Shown: positions 27,405 through 36,573 of the stretch, piece by piece
Layout of the letters: the number at the start of each line of letters is the position of its first letter
How positions within the stretch are numbered: position 1 is the first letter of the stretch
Source of the DNA: AP-15 sp963775875
Lineage (GTDB): Bacteria > Pseudomonadota > Alphaproteobacteria > ATCC43930 > CGMCC-115725
Reading direction: 5' to 3'
Length of the DNA: 64,000 bases
Assembly: GCA_963775875.1 (NCBI GenBank)
Contig: CAVZKP010000016.1
Coordinates: 62,001-126,000, forward strand
Program-made: the position numbers and the translations under genes
The notes under the pieces: generated by a model
The model's database searches: none
Seen by the model: the letters and a program-made list of their open reading frames with translations, nothing else
What the model was told of the DNA's origin: nothing

Positions 27405-28850
27405 TCACCGGGCCGCGGCGGCGAGCCGGACCTTTGGCGGCGATCCGGCGGCGCCATTGGCGGCGAGATAGGTCGCCTTGTTGGTTTCGACATTGAAGGA
27501 AAGGAGCCGCGCGCTGGCGTCGAATTGCGGTCGCGCCAGGATGCGCGCGGCCAGTTCGAGGTGATTGCCGATATCGAAGAATTCGATCATGTCGCGATGA
27601 TAGCGGTTCAACTGCAAAAACGTGTGGGTGCGCGAGGCGACGACGCGGCAGCCGAGTTCGAGCGCCTGCGAGATCGGGCCGGAAGAGGATTGCCCGACCT
27701 CCAGATAGGGGAAGACCACGGTATCGCAGATCGCCATGCCCGAAAGAAAATCGCTGTCGCCGGTCGCGCCGAGGAAATGGATGCGCTGCGACAGATCCTT
27801 GGGATGCCCGATCAACAGATCGCGCATCGAGCCGTCAACCGCCACCGAAACCGCGGGGGCGCCGGCGCCCCGGTCGATCCGGCGCTCGGCGATGGTGGTA
27901 TCGACATAGCCCGCTTCGAACAGCGACGACACGACCGGGTCGATCGGCTGATGCGGCTTGATCTCGTTGGGATGGACGCCGCCGAAAATCAGCAGATGGT
28001 ATTCCCTGGGCAAATGGTGCAGCGCGCGGATGACGGTGTCGAACCCCTTATACCGGCCGAGGAAGCCGAACACCCCGACCAGCCGGCTGTCCTTCGGGAT
28101 CTGGTCCAGGATCGTAAACTTGCTGCGCGACGCGGCGCGGCGAATATTGTCGGCATCGGCGTCGCTCAGAAACGACAGCGGATGATCGAATACATTTCGC
28201 ATGCCGTGCACGAATTTCATTTGCGCAAGATCGCGGCGGGTGTGAACGATGATCGACACCGGCTTGAACCGCTGGGCGCGGCGCAGGCGGTTGACGATCC
28301 CGGCGGACAAAAGATGGGTGCGCAGGTAGCTCGATCTCAGTTCCGCCGCCCGCACGAGATTGAATTTAAGTACGTCCTTAAAATATTCGCGATAATTAAA
28401 CGCCTCTGAATTAAATATCGTATGAAATGTAACCGAAATCCTCGGTGAGGAGCGCACGATCCAGCCGAATCTACGATAGATATCGTGGCAGGATAAGCCC
28501 AATGTACCGTGTTCCAATTGGAGATTTACCGCGTCATACTCGCGAATTTCGCGACAAATTTCCTGAATATGACGGTCACCCAATTTGCGCACCCGACGGT
28601 GGTTGTTGCGCAGCAGAAATTGATTCAGGTCGAATACCGTTACATCGAAGACGTCGTCCAATTGCTTTTCCAGACAGCGCGTATAGGCAGCGATGCCGCA
28701 TAGCTCGTTGTAGGTCGAGATCACCGCGAGCCGGGGGCGGGTTCCGCGGCCGGCCTCGCGAAGCCCGGACCGATCGAGGCCAATGGCAGGAAAGAACACG
28801 GGCCGCGCCGATCCGAACTCCCGGGACAATTCGAACTCTACCGTCGCCAT
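27405..28850 (-). CDS. Glycosyltransferase, GT-B fold (GT4-like), capsule locus
   Basis: This 481-residue cytoplasmic protein has an N-terminal acceptor domain (LAVISTYNELCGIAAYTRCLE) and a C-terminal nucleotide-sugar domain (LVGVFGFLGRYKGFDTVIRAL, VVFPYLEVGQSSSGPISQALELG). It is last in the minus-strand operon TPR-KpsM, KpsT, KpsE, separated from KpsE by 78 bp. The segment 28370-28640 is clearly AT-richer than the rest of the window, which may indicate transfer. The sugar specificity is unknown. Confidence 0.8.
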   Translation of the reverse strand: MATVEFELSREFGSARPVFFPAIGLDRSGLREAGRGTRPRLAVISTYNELCGIAAYTRCLEKQLDDVFDVTVFDLNQFLLRNNHRRVRKLGDRHIQEICREIREYDAVNLQLEHGTLGLSCHDIYRRFGWIVRSSPRISVTFHTIFNSEAFNYREYFKDVLKFNLVRAAELRSSYLRTHLLSAGIVNRLRRAQRFKPVSIIVHTRRDLAQMKFVHGMRNVFDHPLSFLSDADADNIRRAASRSKFTILDQIPKDSRLVGVFGFLGRYKGFDTVIRALHHLPREYHLLIFGGVHPNEIKPHQPIDPVVSSLFEAGYVDTTIAERRIDRGAGAPAVSVAVDGSMRDLLIGHPKDLSQRIHFLGATGDSDFLSGMAICDTVVFPYLEVGQSSSGPISQALELGCRVVASRTHTFLQLNRYHRDMIEFFDIGNHLELAARILARPQFDASARLLSFNVETNKATYLAANGAAGSPPKVRLAAAAR

Positions 28851-28928
28851 GATGTCTTTCTCCGACCGTGGGCCCAGCCGAAAGCGCGGAGGGCTGGTTC
28901 GCCGCGCTCAGGGGTGTTGGGTCGCATG

Positions 28929-30218
28929 CTAGAGGTGATCCCGCACCGATCGCACCGTCAGGCAGCCGATCGCCCAGGCGGTGAAGGCGATGACAAAGAC
29001 GATGCCGAGCGAACGCAGACGGCGCGGATACAGCGCCTCTTCGGGCAGGCGCGGCTGCACGAAATCGGCAATGTAGATATGCTGCCGGTCGGCATTCATG
29101 CGCGCGCGGTCGAGCGCCTCGAGCGAGTGCCGATAGGCAGCCTCGGCAAAGCTGCGCTCGCTTTCGAGCTGTTCATAGGAACCCATCATCTGCGACAAGG
29201 CTTGCGAGCGCGTGGCGGCGGTATCGGTGACCTCGCTCTCGATCGCGCGCCGCTGGGCTTCGAGCGCGCGGATGCGCGCCTCAAGCAGCTTGAGCGCCGG
29301 CGCGTCGCCCTGCATATATTCCTGGAGGGTCGACAGCTCGGTGTTGGCGCGCACGAGTTCGTCGCGAACCTGCCCGTCGAGCACCGCGCTCGCATCGGCG
29401 GTCTTGCGCGGATCGATCACCCCTTCCTTGTCACGAAACTCCCGCAATTTGACGAGTGCGGCGGCGAGACGCTGTTCCGACCGACGCACGTCCTTCTCGG
29501 AGTCGCGCAGCGCGTCGCGGCGCGCCCGGGCCGACAGTTCGTTGACCAGGCGCTCGGACGAGGCGAGGATTCCCTGCGCCAATTCGAGGGCGTCCTGCGG
29601 CGTGAAGGCGCGCGCCTTGACCACGATCGTTCCGTTGGTCGGGTCGAAAAACGCATCCACCTGGCCCCGCCAATAGGTGACCAGATCCTCGATCGGCACC
29701 GGCAGATGCAGCCGGGCCGGCCAATCGGCCTTGCGAGTGGAAAACATCCGCTGCAGGTCGAGCGTCCGGTCGAGATCGTCGATGATCGCGCGGCTGGCGA
29801 TGTATTGGACGACGACATAGGAATCCAAGCCGATTTGCGACTGTGCCGCCCCGACCTGCAGGAACAACCCCGGCTCGGGCCGCACCGGCTCGGCGGAACG
29901 TAAGCCAAAACGAAATTCGGCGACGTATTGATCGGCGGCGATAAAGAAAAAGTACACCGCGGCGAGCGCCACCGGCAGCACCACGATCAACATAAACGCG
30001 ATGACGCCGAAGGACAGGTGCTCTCGCGGCTCGGCGACCCCGTTCCATGCCGCCAGGCGACGGCCGCGCCAGACGGCGAGTGCGCCATCGCCGCTCGCGC
30101 GGGACGGCAATGCCGGCTCGCGAGGCAAGGTTATCAAGGCGGCGTCGAGCGGCGTCGCCGGCGGCAGGTTGACGCCGGCCTCCGCGGTGGGCTCGGCTGC
30201 GGCTGGCGGCGGCGCCAT
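28929..30218 (-). CDS. kpsE: Capsule polysaccharide export inner-membrane protein, KpsE/CtrB family
   Basis: Polysaccharide co-polymerase-like protein that links the KpsMT ABC transporter to the periplasm in group 2/3 capsule export. The 429 residues comprise a Pro-rich cytoplasmic N-terminus, TM1 (VIAFMLIVVLPVALAAVYFFF, about residues 72-92) and a long periplasmic coiled-coil region rich in Arg/Glu/Ala. PRLPEEALYPRR and TM2 (GIVFVIAFTAWAIG) follow near the C-terminus. The start overlaps the kpsT stop by 4 bp. The outer-membrane partner (KpsD/CtrA) is not in the window. Confidence 0.85.
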   Translation of the reverse strand: MAPPPAAAEPTAEAGVNLPPATPLDAALITLPREPALPSRASGDGALAVWRGRRLAAWNGVAEPREHLSFGVIAFMLIVVLPVALAAVYFFFIAADQYVAEFRFGLRSAEPVRPEPGLFLQVGAAQSQIGLDSYVVVQYIASRAIIDDLDRTLDLQRMFSTRKADWPARLHLPVPIEDLVTYWRGQVDAFFDPTNGTIVVKARAFTPQDALELAQGILASSERLVNELSARARRDALRDSEKDVRRSEQRLAAALVKLREFRDKEGVIDPRKTADASAVLDGQVRDELVRANTELSTLQEYMQGDAPALKLLEARIRALEAQRRAIESEVTDTAATRSQALSQMMGSYEQLESERSFAEAAYRHSLEALDRARMNADRQHIYIADFVQPRLPEEALYPRRLRSLGIVFVIAFTAWAIGCLTVRSVRDHL

Positions 30219-30880
30219 CAGTTCCGCTCCTGCAGCAGGCGCTGGTAGCGCGTCAGCGCGGCGCCGAGGTCGTCATACACAAACAGGGCGCCGTCGGCGA
30301 GCACCGCGCCGCGGTCGCAATATTGCCGCAAGGTCTGGGGGTTATGGGTCGCCAGGATGATATCGGAGTGGGCCATGCGCGCGCGGAACGCCTCGGCGCA
30401 TTTGCGGCGAAAGCGCTGATCGCCGATCTCAGTCACCTCATCGATCAGATAGACATCGAAATCGATCGCGAGACAGGCGGCAAAGGCGAGCCTGGCGCGC
30501 ATTCCGGCCGAATAGGTATTGACCGGCATGTCGAAATATTCGTCGAGCTCAGAGAAAGCCGCAACGTAGTCGATCACGCTGCGCCTGCGCGCACCGTAGA
30601 TGCGGGCCAGGAACGACGCGTTCTCGCGGCCGCTGAGGGCGCCGTGAAAGGTTCCGCCAAAACCGAGCGGAAACGACACCCGCGCATGGCGGCGCACGAT
30701 CCCGCGATCCGGCTGTTCGGATCCGGCAAGCAAGCGGATCAAGGTCGATTTGCCGGCGCCATTGACGCCGAGGATGCCGAAATTGTGGCCGGCGCCAAAC
30801 ACCGCATTGGCATCGTCGAGCACCGTCTTGCGCCCGGTGCGGGTGCGATAGGCCTTGGCGACGCCTTCGAGCGTGATCAT
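30218..30880 (-). CDS. kpsT: Capsule polysaccharide ABC transporter ATP-binding protein KpsT
   Basis: ATPase of the capsule exporter, 220 residues. It has Walker A GVNGAGKSTL, a YSAGMRARLAFA signature, Walker B VYLIDEVTEIGD and switch His in LATHNPQTL. SFPLGFGGTFHGALSGREN is a hallmark of the KpsT/CtrD/Wzt group. It is coupled by 4-bp overlaps to the upstream permease and the downstream kpsE. Confidence 0.92.
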   Translation of the reverse strand: MITLEGVAKAYRTRTGRKTVLDDANAVFGAGHNFGILGVNGAGKSTLIRLLAGSEQPDRGIVRRHARVSFPLGFGGTFHGALSGRENASFLARIYGARRRSVIDYVAAFSELDEYFDMPVNTYSAGMRARLAFAACLAIDFDVYLIDEVTEIGDQRFRRKCAEAFRARMAHSDIILATHNPQTLRQYCDRGAVLADGALFVYDDLGAALTRYQRLLQERN

Positions 30881-32853
30881 AGCGGCTCATAGAGCCGGCG
30901 CCGCAGCGCGCGCTCGAGCGCCAGTCCGGCCGCCAACGTCACACCGGCCACCGTAACCAGAAAGGTGCGGTCGAGCCAATGCGGCTGGTAATCGATGAAA
31001 AAGCTCGAACGGAACCAGTCGACCGCGTGCAGCACCGGGTTCCAGGCGAGGATGCCGCGGATCCAATCCGGCATCATCCCCGGCACATAGAAAATCCCCG
31101 AACAGAAATACAACAGCCGGGTCAACTGGGCCCAGATCTTGTCCCAGGATTTGCAATAGCCGTTGATTACGGCATTGACGAAGCCGCAGCCGCAGCCGAA
31201 CAGCCAGATGGCGGCGATCGAGGCCGACAGGCCGGCGAAATTATCCGGCATGGCGCCCAAGCCGAGCACGCCGAACCCGGCCAACAGGATCACCGCCACC
31301 AACAAATCCGTCGCCAGCTCGAGCAGAGCCCGGGCGATGATCACGTCGAAGGTGCTGACCAAAGGCAATTGCAGCAGCGAGCCGTTGGCGGTGACGGCGT
31401 AGGTCATGCTGCTGCTGGTGTGAACGAATAAATGATAGGGGATCAGGCCGGTATAGTAGAAAATAAAGAACTGGGTGCCGATCGGCGGCCGGCCATGCAT
31501 CAATACCGCGAAGACCAGCGACAAGGTCAGGATGTGCAGGATCGGTTCGAGCAAGGCCCAGCCATAGCCGAGGGTCGAATCGCCGAACCGGGTGCGGGTC
31601 TCGCGGATGATCAAGGCGTGGATAACGCGCCACTGGGTCAACACCGCCGCGCAGATGCCCGGCTGCAGGCGCAGATCGCGAACCGGCCGGGCCGGGCGTT
31701 CGCCGAGCACCACGTAATCGCCGTCGAGGGTTTCCAGCCGGCGGTTCAGCACCTGAAGCATCGCCTGGGCGTATTCTTCGTTGTCGGGCGCCGAGCGGAT
31801 CAGTTCGCCGCCGACCGCGAGCGCGTCGCGGAAGCGGCCGCTGTCGAAATAGACGGTCAGCTGCGAACGGCGCGCCGCCAGGTTCTCCGGGTCGAGTGCC
31901 GCGGCCCGATCGAAGGCCGGGGCCGCCTCGTCGAACCGGCCGAGACGGTAGAGCAGGTTGCCGCGGTGCAGATGGTATTCGGCGATGGTCGGGCTGACCG
32001 CCACTGCCCGATCGATCGCGTCGAGGGCATCCTGCGGCCGCCCGCGCAGCATGTGCGCCGCCGATAGCAGGCGATGCGCGGTGCCGTCCTCGCGGTCGGC
32101 GGCAAGCCTGGCGCCGATGATCTCGGCCGCCATATCGAAACGCTCGGCGCGCAGCAGCAACTCGGCCGCGTCCAGCGCGTTTGCCCGATCGGCGGGAGCG
32201 AGCGCGTAGGCCCGCAACGCCAAGGCCGCGGCCTCCTCGGATCGGCCGGTCGCCAATGTCGCCGCCGCCAAATGCCGCAGCGCGCCGGGGTGGCCGGGCT
32301 CGATACGGCAGGCGCGGGTGAAATAGCCGCACGCCTCCTGGTGCCGGCCGGCGGCGGCGAGAAGACCGCCGGCGTGGACCGCGAATTCGAACGAGCCGGG
32401 CTCGATCTCGCATGCCTGGCTGGCGTGAAAGATCGCCCGATCGACCTCCCCCGCGACGGCAAACGAGCCGCTCGCATGGCGATGTCCTTCCGCCCATCGG
32501 GGACGGCTGTCGAGCAGGCGCCGATAGGCCGCCGCCGCCTCTTGATGGCGCTCGCAATTGCTGAACAGCCACGCGCAGAAATCGGCAACCCGGGGTTGCT
32601 GGGGTTGCAGCGCAAAGGCGGCGCGGGCGCAGTCGATCGCTTCCTCGCGCCGGTCGCCGTAATAGAATGCCTCGCTCAGCCGGCAATACAGCGCGGCGCG
32701 CTCATCCTCGGGCAGTTTGCCCCGGCAGAGGACGTCGCGGCAGGCATCGAGATCGCCGGCGCGCAGCCGCCGCTGAAAGGAGGCGCTATCTGCATCGGTC
32801 GATAATGCGAGGGTGTCGCTCAACTTTGCAGTACTCTCGGTCGGGCGAGCCAT
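30877..32853 (-). CDS. Fusion of TPR repeats with KpsM-type ABC-2 permease
   Basis: Residues about 1-385 are soluble tandem TPR-like helices, with recurring patterns such as AIDCARAAFALQPQQPRVAD, ALDAIDRAVAVSPTIAEYHL and AAPAFDRAAALDPENLAARR. Residues about 400-658 form the ABC-2 permease that carries polysaccharide across the inner membrane (VIHALIIRETRTRFGDSTLG, WALLEPILHILTLSLVFAV, WNPVLHAVDWFRSSFF). Stand-alone KpsM is about 260 residues. The reading frame is continuous across the junction, so this appears to be a real fusion. The ATG at 32853 is preferred over a TTG at 32862; neither has a strong ribosome site. Confidence 0.83.
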   Translation of the reverse strand: MARPTESTAKLSDTLALSTDADSASFQRRLRAGDLDACRDVLCRGKLPEDERAALYCRLSEAFYYGDRREEAIDCARAAFALQPQQPRVADFCAWLFSNCERHQEAAAAYRRLLDSRPRWAEGHRHASGSFAVAGEVDRAIFHASQACEIEPGSFEFAVHAGGLLAAAGRHQEACGYFTRACRIEPGHPGALRHLAAATLATGRSEEAAALALRAYALAPADRANALDAAELLLRAERFDMAAEIIGARLAADREDGTAHRLLSAAHMLRGRPQDALDAIDRAVAVSPTIAEYHLHRGNLLYRLGRFDEAAPAFDRAAALDPENLAARRSQLTVYFDSGRFRDALAVGGELIRSAPDNEEYAQAMLQVLNRRLETLDGDYVVLGERPARPVRDLRLQPGICAAVLTQWRVIHALIIRETRTRFGDSTLGYGWALLEPILHILTLSLVFAVLMHGRPPIGTQFFIFYYTGLIPYHLFVHTSSSMTYAVTANGSLLQLPLVSTFDVIIARALLELATDLLVAVILLAGFGVLGLGAMPDNFAGLSASIAAIWLFGCGCGFVNAVINGYCKSWDKIWAQLTRLLYFCSGIFYVPGMMPDWIRGILAWNPVLHAVDWFRSSFFIDYQPHWLDRTFLVTVAGVTLAAGLALERALRRRLYEPL

Positions 32854-33325
32854 ACGAAACAAATCGATGCGATCCGCCGGCGCGCGCCACGGGCCTGCCG
32901 CGCCGCCGCACTCGGCGCCGCCGATCGTCCGCTTTCAGCCGAGGGATCGCGGTTGGCGAGTATCGCCTGACATCGTCAAAAACCTGTCGCCACGCCCGTC
33001 ACCAGCACGTCAAAAGTAAAGGATTTGGTAAGATCGGGCGGGTTCCGGAAACTGTTCATTCATCATCGCCGGTCCGAACGGTGGCGAATCGAGCGCGACC
33101 CGGCCCGATCCGCGCCCGTCAGCCGGCTGCCGCAAGCGTCGATTTAACCCATTGGCGGCAAGCGGCTGTTTCTTGTCTGGCATCGCCGCTTCGACAATTC
33201 TAAGGTGCGCGCTCGACGGTCATCGAACGGCACGCCGACGTGCGAGCACCGTCTGCGGCAGCACATCGCGGCCCGCTCTGCCTCGCGGCAGGGAGACCAT
33301 TGCCAGGCGAAAGGGAGAAGTCGGG
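32854..33325. other. 472-bp intergenic region between divergent capsule and LLM genes
   Basis: No convincing gene on either strand. It should hold the promoters of the capsule operon (minus) and the LLM oxidoreductase (plus). The stretch about 32985-33065 is AT-richer than its surroundings and is the best place for promoters. No repeat or RNA gene was recognised. Confidence 0.5.
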
Positions 33326-34381
33326 ATGCCGTTTGAATTTGGCATGTTTCACGAGTTTCAATGCCCGGCCGGGACCAGCCAAAGGGCGGCCTTTGCCGAA
33401 TCGTTCGCCCAGGTCGACGCGGCCGAGCGCTGGGGCCTCGACGCGATGTGGCTGGCCGAGATCCATGTCGCTCCCGAGCGCTCGGTGTGCTCCGCCCCGC
33501 TGACCATCGCCAGCGCCATCGCCGCCCGCACCAAACGCATGCGGATCGGCACCGGGGTTCAGGTGCTGCCGCTATGCCACCCGCTGCGCATCGCCGAGGA
33601 GGCCGCCACGGTCGATCAGATCAGCGAGGGCCGGCTGATCTTCGGCGTCGGCCGCAGCGGCTTTCCGCGCACCTACGAAGCTTATGGCGTGCCCTATGGC
33701 GAAAGCCGCGAACGCTTTGCCGAAACCCTCGAAATCCTCAAGCGGGCATGGACCGAGGACAGTTTTTCCTATGCAGGGAAATACTATAATTTCGACAATG
33801 TCCGGCTGACGCCAAAGCCCTATCAGCAGCCCTGGCCCGAGATCCGCATCGCCGCCAACAGCGCCGATACCTTTCCGGCGATCGGCAAGCTCGGCCACGG
33901 GGTGTTCGTCGCGGTGCGTCTTGGCACCCTCGAGGAATTGGCGCCAAACATCCGCGCCTACCGCGAAGCCTATAAGGCGGCCGGCCATCCGGGCGAAGGC
34001 CAGGTGTTCCTGCGCGCACCGGTCTATGTCGCCGAGACCGCCGCGCAGGCCCGCGAGGAGCCGGAAGAAAGCATCATGTATTTCTACCGCTATCTCGGCG
34101 AGCGGCTGGAAGATTCGGCGACCCGAGCCGGCGTGCGCGCGGTCGAGGACCGGGCGGCGCGAGGACGGCGGCTGCAGACCATCAGCTATGACGAGGCGCT
34201 GCGCGACAAGATCATCGTCGGCACGCCCGAGCAGGTGACCGATCGGCTGATGGGGCTGAAGCAGGAACTCGGTCTCGACGGCATCCTCGCCGAGATGAAT
34301 TGCGGCACCAAGATCCCCAATGAGCGGGTTCTGAAGTCGCTGCAGCTGCTTTGCCAAAAGGTCAAGCCGGCGTTTCACTGA
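33326..34381 (+). CDS. LLM-class flavin-dependent oxidoreductase
   Basis: Luciferase-like monooxygenase or F420/FMN-dependent reductase with TIM-barrel fold, 351 residues. Family motifs are FGMFHEF, AERWGLDAMWLAEIHV, RMRIGTGVQVLPLCHPLRIAEEAATVDQISEGRL (read as short successive elements), the VGRSGFPRTYEAYGV loop and a C-terminal VGTPEQVTDRL. The ATG at 33326 follows AAGGGAGAAG. Substrate and electron donor cannot be told from sequence. Confidence 0.85.
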   Translation: MPFEFGMFHEFQCPAGTSQRAAFAESFAQVDAAERWGLDAMWLAEIHVAPERSVCSAPLTIASAIAARTKRMRIGTGVQVLPLCHPLRIAEEAATVDQISEGRLIFGVGRSGFPRTYEAYGVPYGESRERFAETLEILKRAWTEDSFSYAGKYYNFDNVRLTPKPYQQPWPEIRIAANSADTFPAIGKLGHGVFVAVRLGTLEELAPNIRAYREAYKAAGHPGEGQVFLRAPVYVAETAAQAREEPEESIMYFYRYLGERLEDSATRAGVRAVEDRAARGRRLQTISYDEALRDKIIVGTPEQVTDRLMGLKQELGLDGILAEMNCGTKIPNERVLKSLQLLCQKVKPAFH

Positions 34382-34500
34382 GCCGGCCGGCGCGGCGGAA
34401 TGCGAGCGCTTCGGCGAGCGCCGCTACCGCTCGCTTGCGCCAGGCGGTGTGGCGGCGCCGCAATCGATCAGCACCCGAGCCGAAGACCGGAAGACCGCCG

Positions 34501-35916
34501 ATGAGCAAGCCTCGACCGACCGGAATGCGCGTCGCAATCTGGTTGCTCGCGGCAGCCCTGCTCGCCGCCCTGAGCCCGCCGTCGCGTGCCGCGCCAGCCG
34601 TGGGCCAGCTGCTGGTGATGTCGGATATCCATTTCGACCCGACGGCGCAGCCGCAGCTGGTCGACCGCTTGGCGGCGGCCGAACCCAGGCAATGGCAGGC
34701 GATTTTCGATAGCGCCGGCGACCAGAAATCCAGCCGATACGGCAGCGACACCAACTGGCCGCTGCTGCGCTCGGCGCTTCAGCAGATGAAGGAAACCTTG
34801 CCGCGACCGGCTTTCCTGCTGCTGCCGGGCGATTTCCTCGTCCATCAATTCCGCAACAAATTCGATGCGGCGGCGCAGGATCATTCGGATGCGGCCTATC
34901 GCGGGTTCGTGCGCAAGACGATGCAGTTTTTGGCGTTGCAGTTCGAGCGCACCTTTCCCGCGACCCCGATCCTGCCGGTGCTCGGCAACAATGACGACGA
35001 TTGCGGCGATTACCAGCTGCAGCCCGACGGGCCGTTTCTCGCCGATAGCTTGCCGATCCTGCGCACGCTGCTCGGCGATGCCGGCCGCGAGCCCGGCTTT
35101 GCCCGCCAATGGACGAGCTACGGCAATGCCGGCGTCACGGTGCATGGCCTGCGCGTGCTGCTGGTCAACACGATATTCTTTTCGCGCAATTATCGAAACG
35201 CCTGCGGTTCGACCGGCGGCGGCGACCCGGGCGGAGCGACGCTGGCCTGGCTCGCCAGCGAACTCGCCGCGGCGCGCCGGTCGCATCGGCCGGTGTGGCT
35301 CGTCTATCACATCCCGCCCGGCATCGACGGCTACGCCACCTGGCGGCACGGCTCGTGCCCGGACAAGGTCATGCCGATGTGGGACGACCGCTACGCCCAC
35401 CCTTTTTCCGACCTGCTGCGCCGCTATGCCGATACGATCGCCGCCAACTTTGCCGGCCACACCCATATGGACGATTTCCGCCTGATCGGCGACGGCAACC
35501 ATTATTTCGGTTTTACCCTGATCACCCCGGCGCTGAGCCCGATCTTCGGCCAGAACCCGGCCTTCCGCAGCGTGGTCTTCGACCAAGCGGGCGGCATCCT
35601 CGACCAGACGACCTTTGGCGTTACCAACCTGGCGGAGGCCGACGCCGGGATGCCGCCTCGGTGGCGCCTTGAATATACCTTCAGCGCCGAATGGCAGCTG
35701 CCGCGGGTCGATCTGCCGAGCCTGGAACAGCTCTACAAGATGATCGCCACCGTGCCCAGGGACCGCGAGCGCTGGCATACGCTGTTCCCGGTGTCGAGCC
35801 CGGTGTATTGGACCGAGAACCACGCCGACACCAATGCAATCCGCGCCTTCGACTGCGCCACCGGGCATGTATCAACGGCCGATTATCAGCGGTGCTGGTG
35901 CGGAAATGGCAAATAG
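34501..35916 (+). CDS. Secreted calcineurin-like metallophosphoesterase, sphingomyelinase-like
   Basis: Exported phosphoesterase of 471 residues. The signal peptide is MRVAIWLLAAALLAALSPP with an SRA-AP cleavage site near residue 30. Binuclear metal motifs are MSDIHFDP, LLPGDFLVH, LGNNDDD (variant of GNHD), VYHIPPG and FAGHTHMDDF. Paired cysteines in the periplasmic part (CGDYQ, NACGS, GSCPDK, CATG, CWC) suggest disulfides. Overall it resembles acid-sphingomyelinase/ASM-like phosphodiesterases. Monocistronic. Confidence 0.8.
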   Translation: MSKPRPTGMRVAIWLLAAALLAALSPPSRAAPAVGQLLVMSDIHFDPTAQPQLVDRLAAAEPRQWQAIFDSAGDQKSSRYGSDTNWPLLRSALQQMKETLPRPAFLLLPGDFLVHQFRNKFDAAAQDHSDAAYRGFVRKTMQFLALQFERTFPATPILPVLGNNDDDCGDYQLQPDGPFLADSLPILRTLLGDAGREPGFARQWTSYGNAGVTVHGLRVLLVNTIFFSRNYRNACGSTGGGDPGGATLAWLASELAAARRSHRPVWLVYHIPPGIDGYATWRHGSCPDKVMPMWDDRYAHPFSDLLRRYADTIAANFAGHTHMDDFRLIGDGNHYFGFTLITPALSPIFGQNPAFRSVVFDQAGGILDQTTFGVTNLAEADAGMPPRWRLEYTFSAEWQLPRVDLPSLEQLYKMIATVPRDRERWHTLFPVSSPVYWTENHADTNAIRAFDCATGHVSTADYQRCWCGNGK

Positions 35917-35920
35917 GCGG

Positions 35921-36568
35921 CTATTTGGTTCCGAACAGGCGGTCGCCGGCGTCGCCGAGCCCGGGCAGAATATAGCCGTGGGGATCGAGGCAGCGGTCGA
36001 GCGCGGCGGCGACGATCGGCACCTGCGGAAAAATCTCGAAGACCTTGTCGACCCCCTCCGGGGCGGCGACCAGGCAGACGAATTTGATCGAGCGCGCCTT
36101 TAGTTCGACCAGGCGCGAGATTGCCGCCACCGCCGAGTTGCCGGTGGCCAGCATCGGATCGACCAGGATCACGTCGCGCTCGGCCAGATCGTCGGGGAGC
36201 TTCAGGTAGTATTCGATCGCCTGCAGGGTCCGTGGCTCGCGGTAGATGCCGACATGACCGACCCGCGCCGACGGCAACAGGTCGAGCATGCCGTCGAGAA
36301 TGCCGTTGCCGGCGCGCAGGATCGAGACGAGGCACAGCTTCTTGCCGGCGAGCCGCGGAAAGGTGCCGCGTTCGAGCGGCGTATCGATCTCGGCCGGTTC
36401 GAGCGGCAATTCGCGGGTCGCTTCATAAGCCAGCAGCAGGCTGATCTCGCGCAGCAGCCGGCGGAACTCGGCGGTCGAGGTGTGGCAGTCGCGCATCAAC
36501 GACAGTTTGTGCTGGACCAGCGGATGATCGACCACGGTCAGACCCGGGCGTTGCTGCTGCATGGACAT
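35921..36568 (-). CDS. upp: Uracil phosphoribosyltransferase (URC6-type role)
   Basis: Converts uracil and PRPP to UMP, 215 residues. The PRPP-binding loop VDPMLATGNSAVAAI and uracil-specific C-terminal GYILPGLGDAGDRLFGTK are both present. The start at 36568 (MSMQQQRP) follows the DUF1688 stop by 5 bp; the apparently longer reading frame upstream is only a frameshifted continuation of that gene. In the URC pathway this enzyme supplies UMP or uracil ribotide for degradation, so it probably acts in catabolism here as well as salvage. Confidence 0.93.
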   Translation of the reverse strand: MSMQQQRPGLTVVDHPLVQHKLSLMRDCHTSTAEFRRLLREISLLLAYEATRELPLEPAEIDTPLERGTFPRLAGKKLCLVSILRAGNGILDGMLDLLPSARVGHVGIYREPRTLQAIEYYLKLPDDLAERDVILVDPMLATGNSAVAAISRLVELKARSIKFVCLVAAPEGVDKVFEIFPQVPIVAAALDRCLDPHGYILPGLGDAGDRLFGTK

Positions 36569-36573
36569 TGTCC

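Noticed and set aside
32854..33325. Plus-strand frame around 32667-33203 as a gene
   Set aside because: It starts inside the capsule permease gene in antisense and has no conserved features; the segment is better explained as a promoter region.
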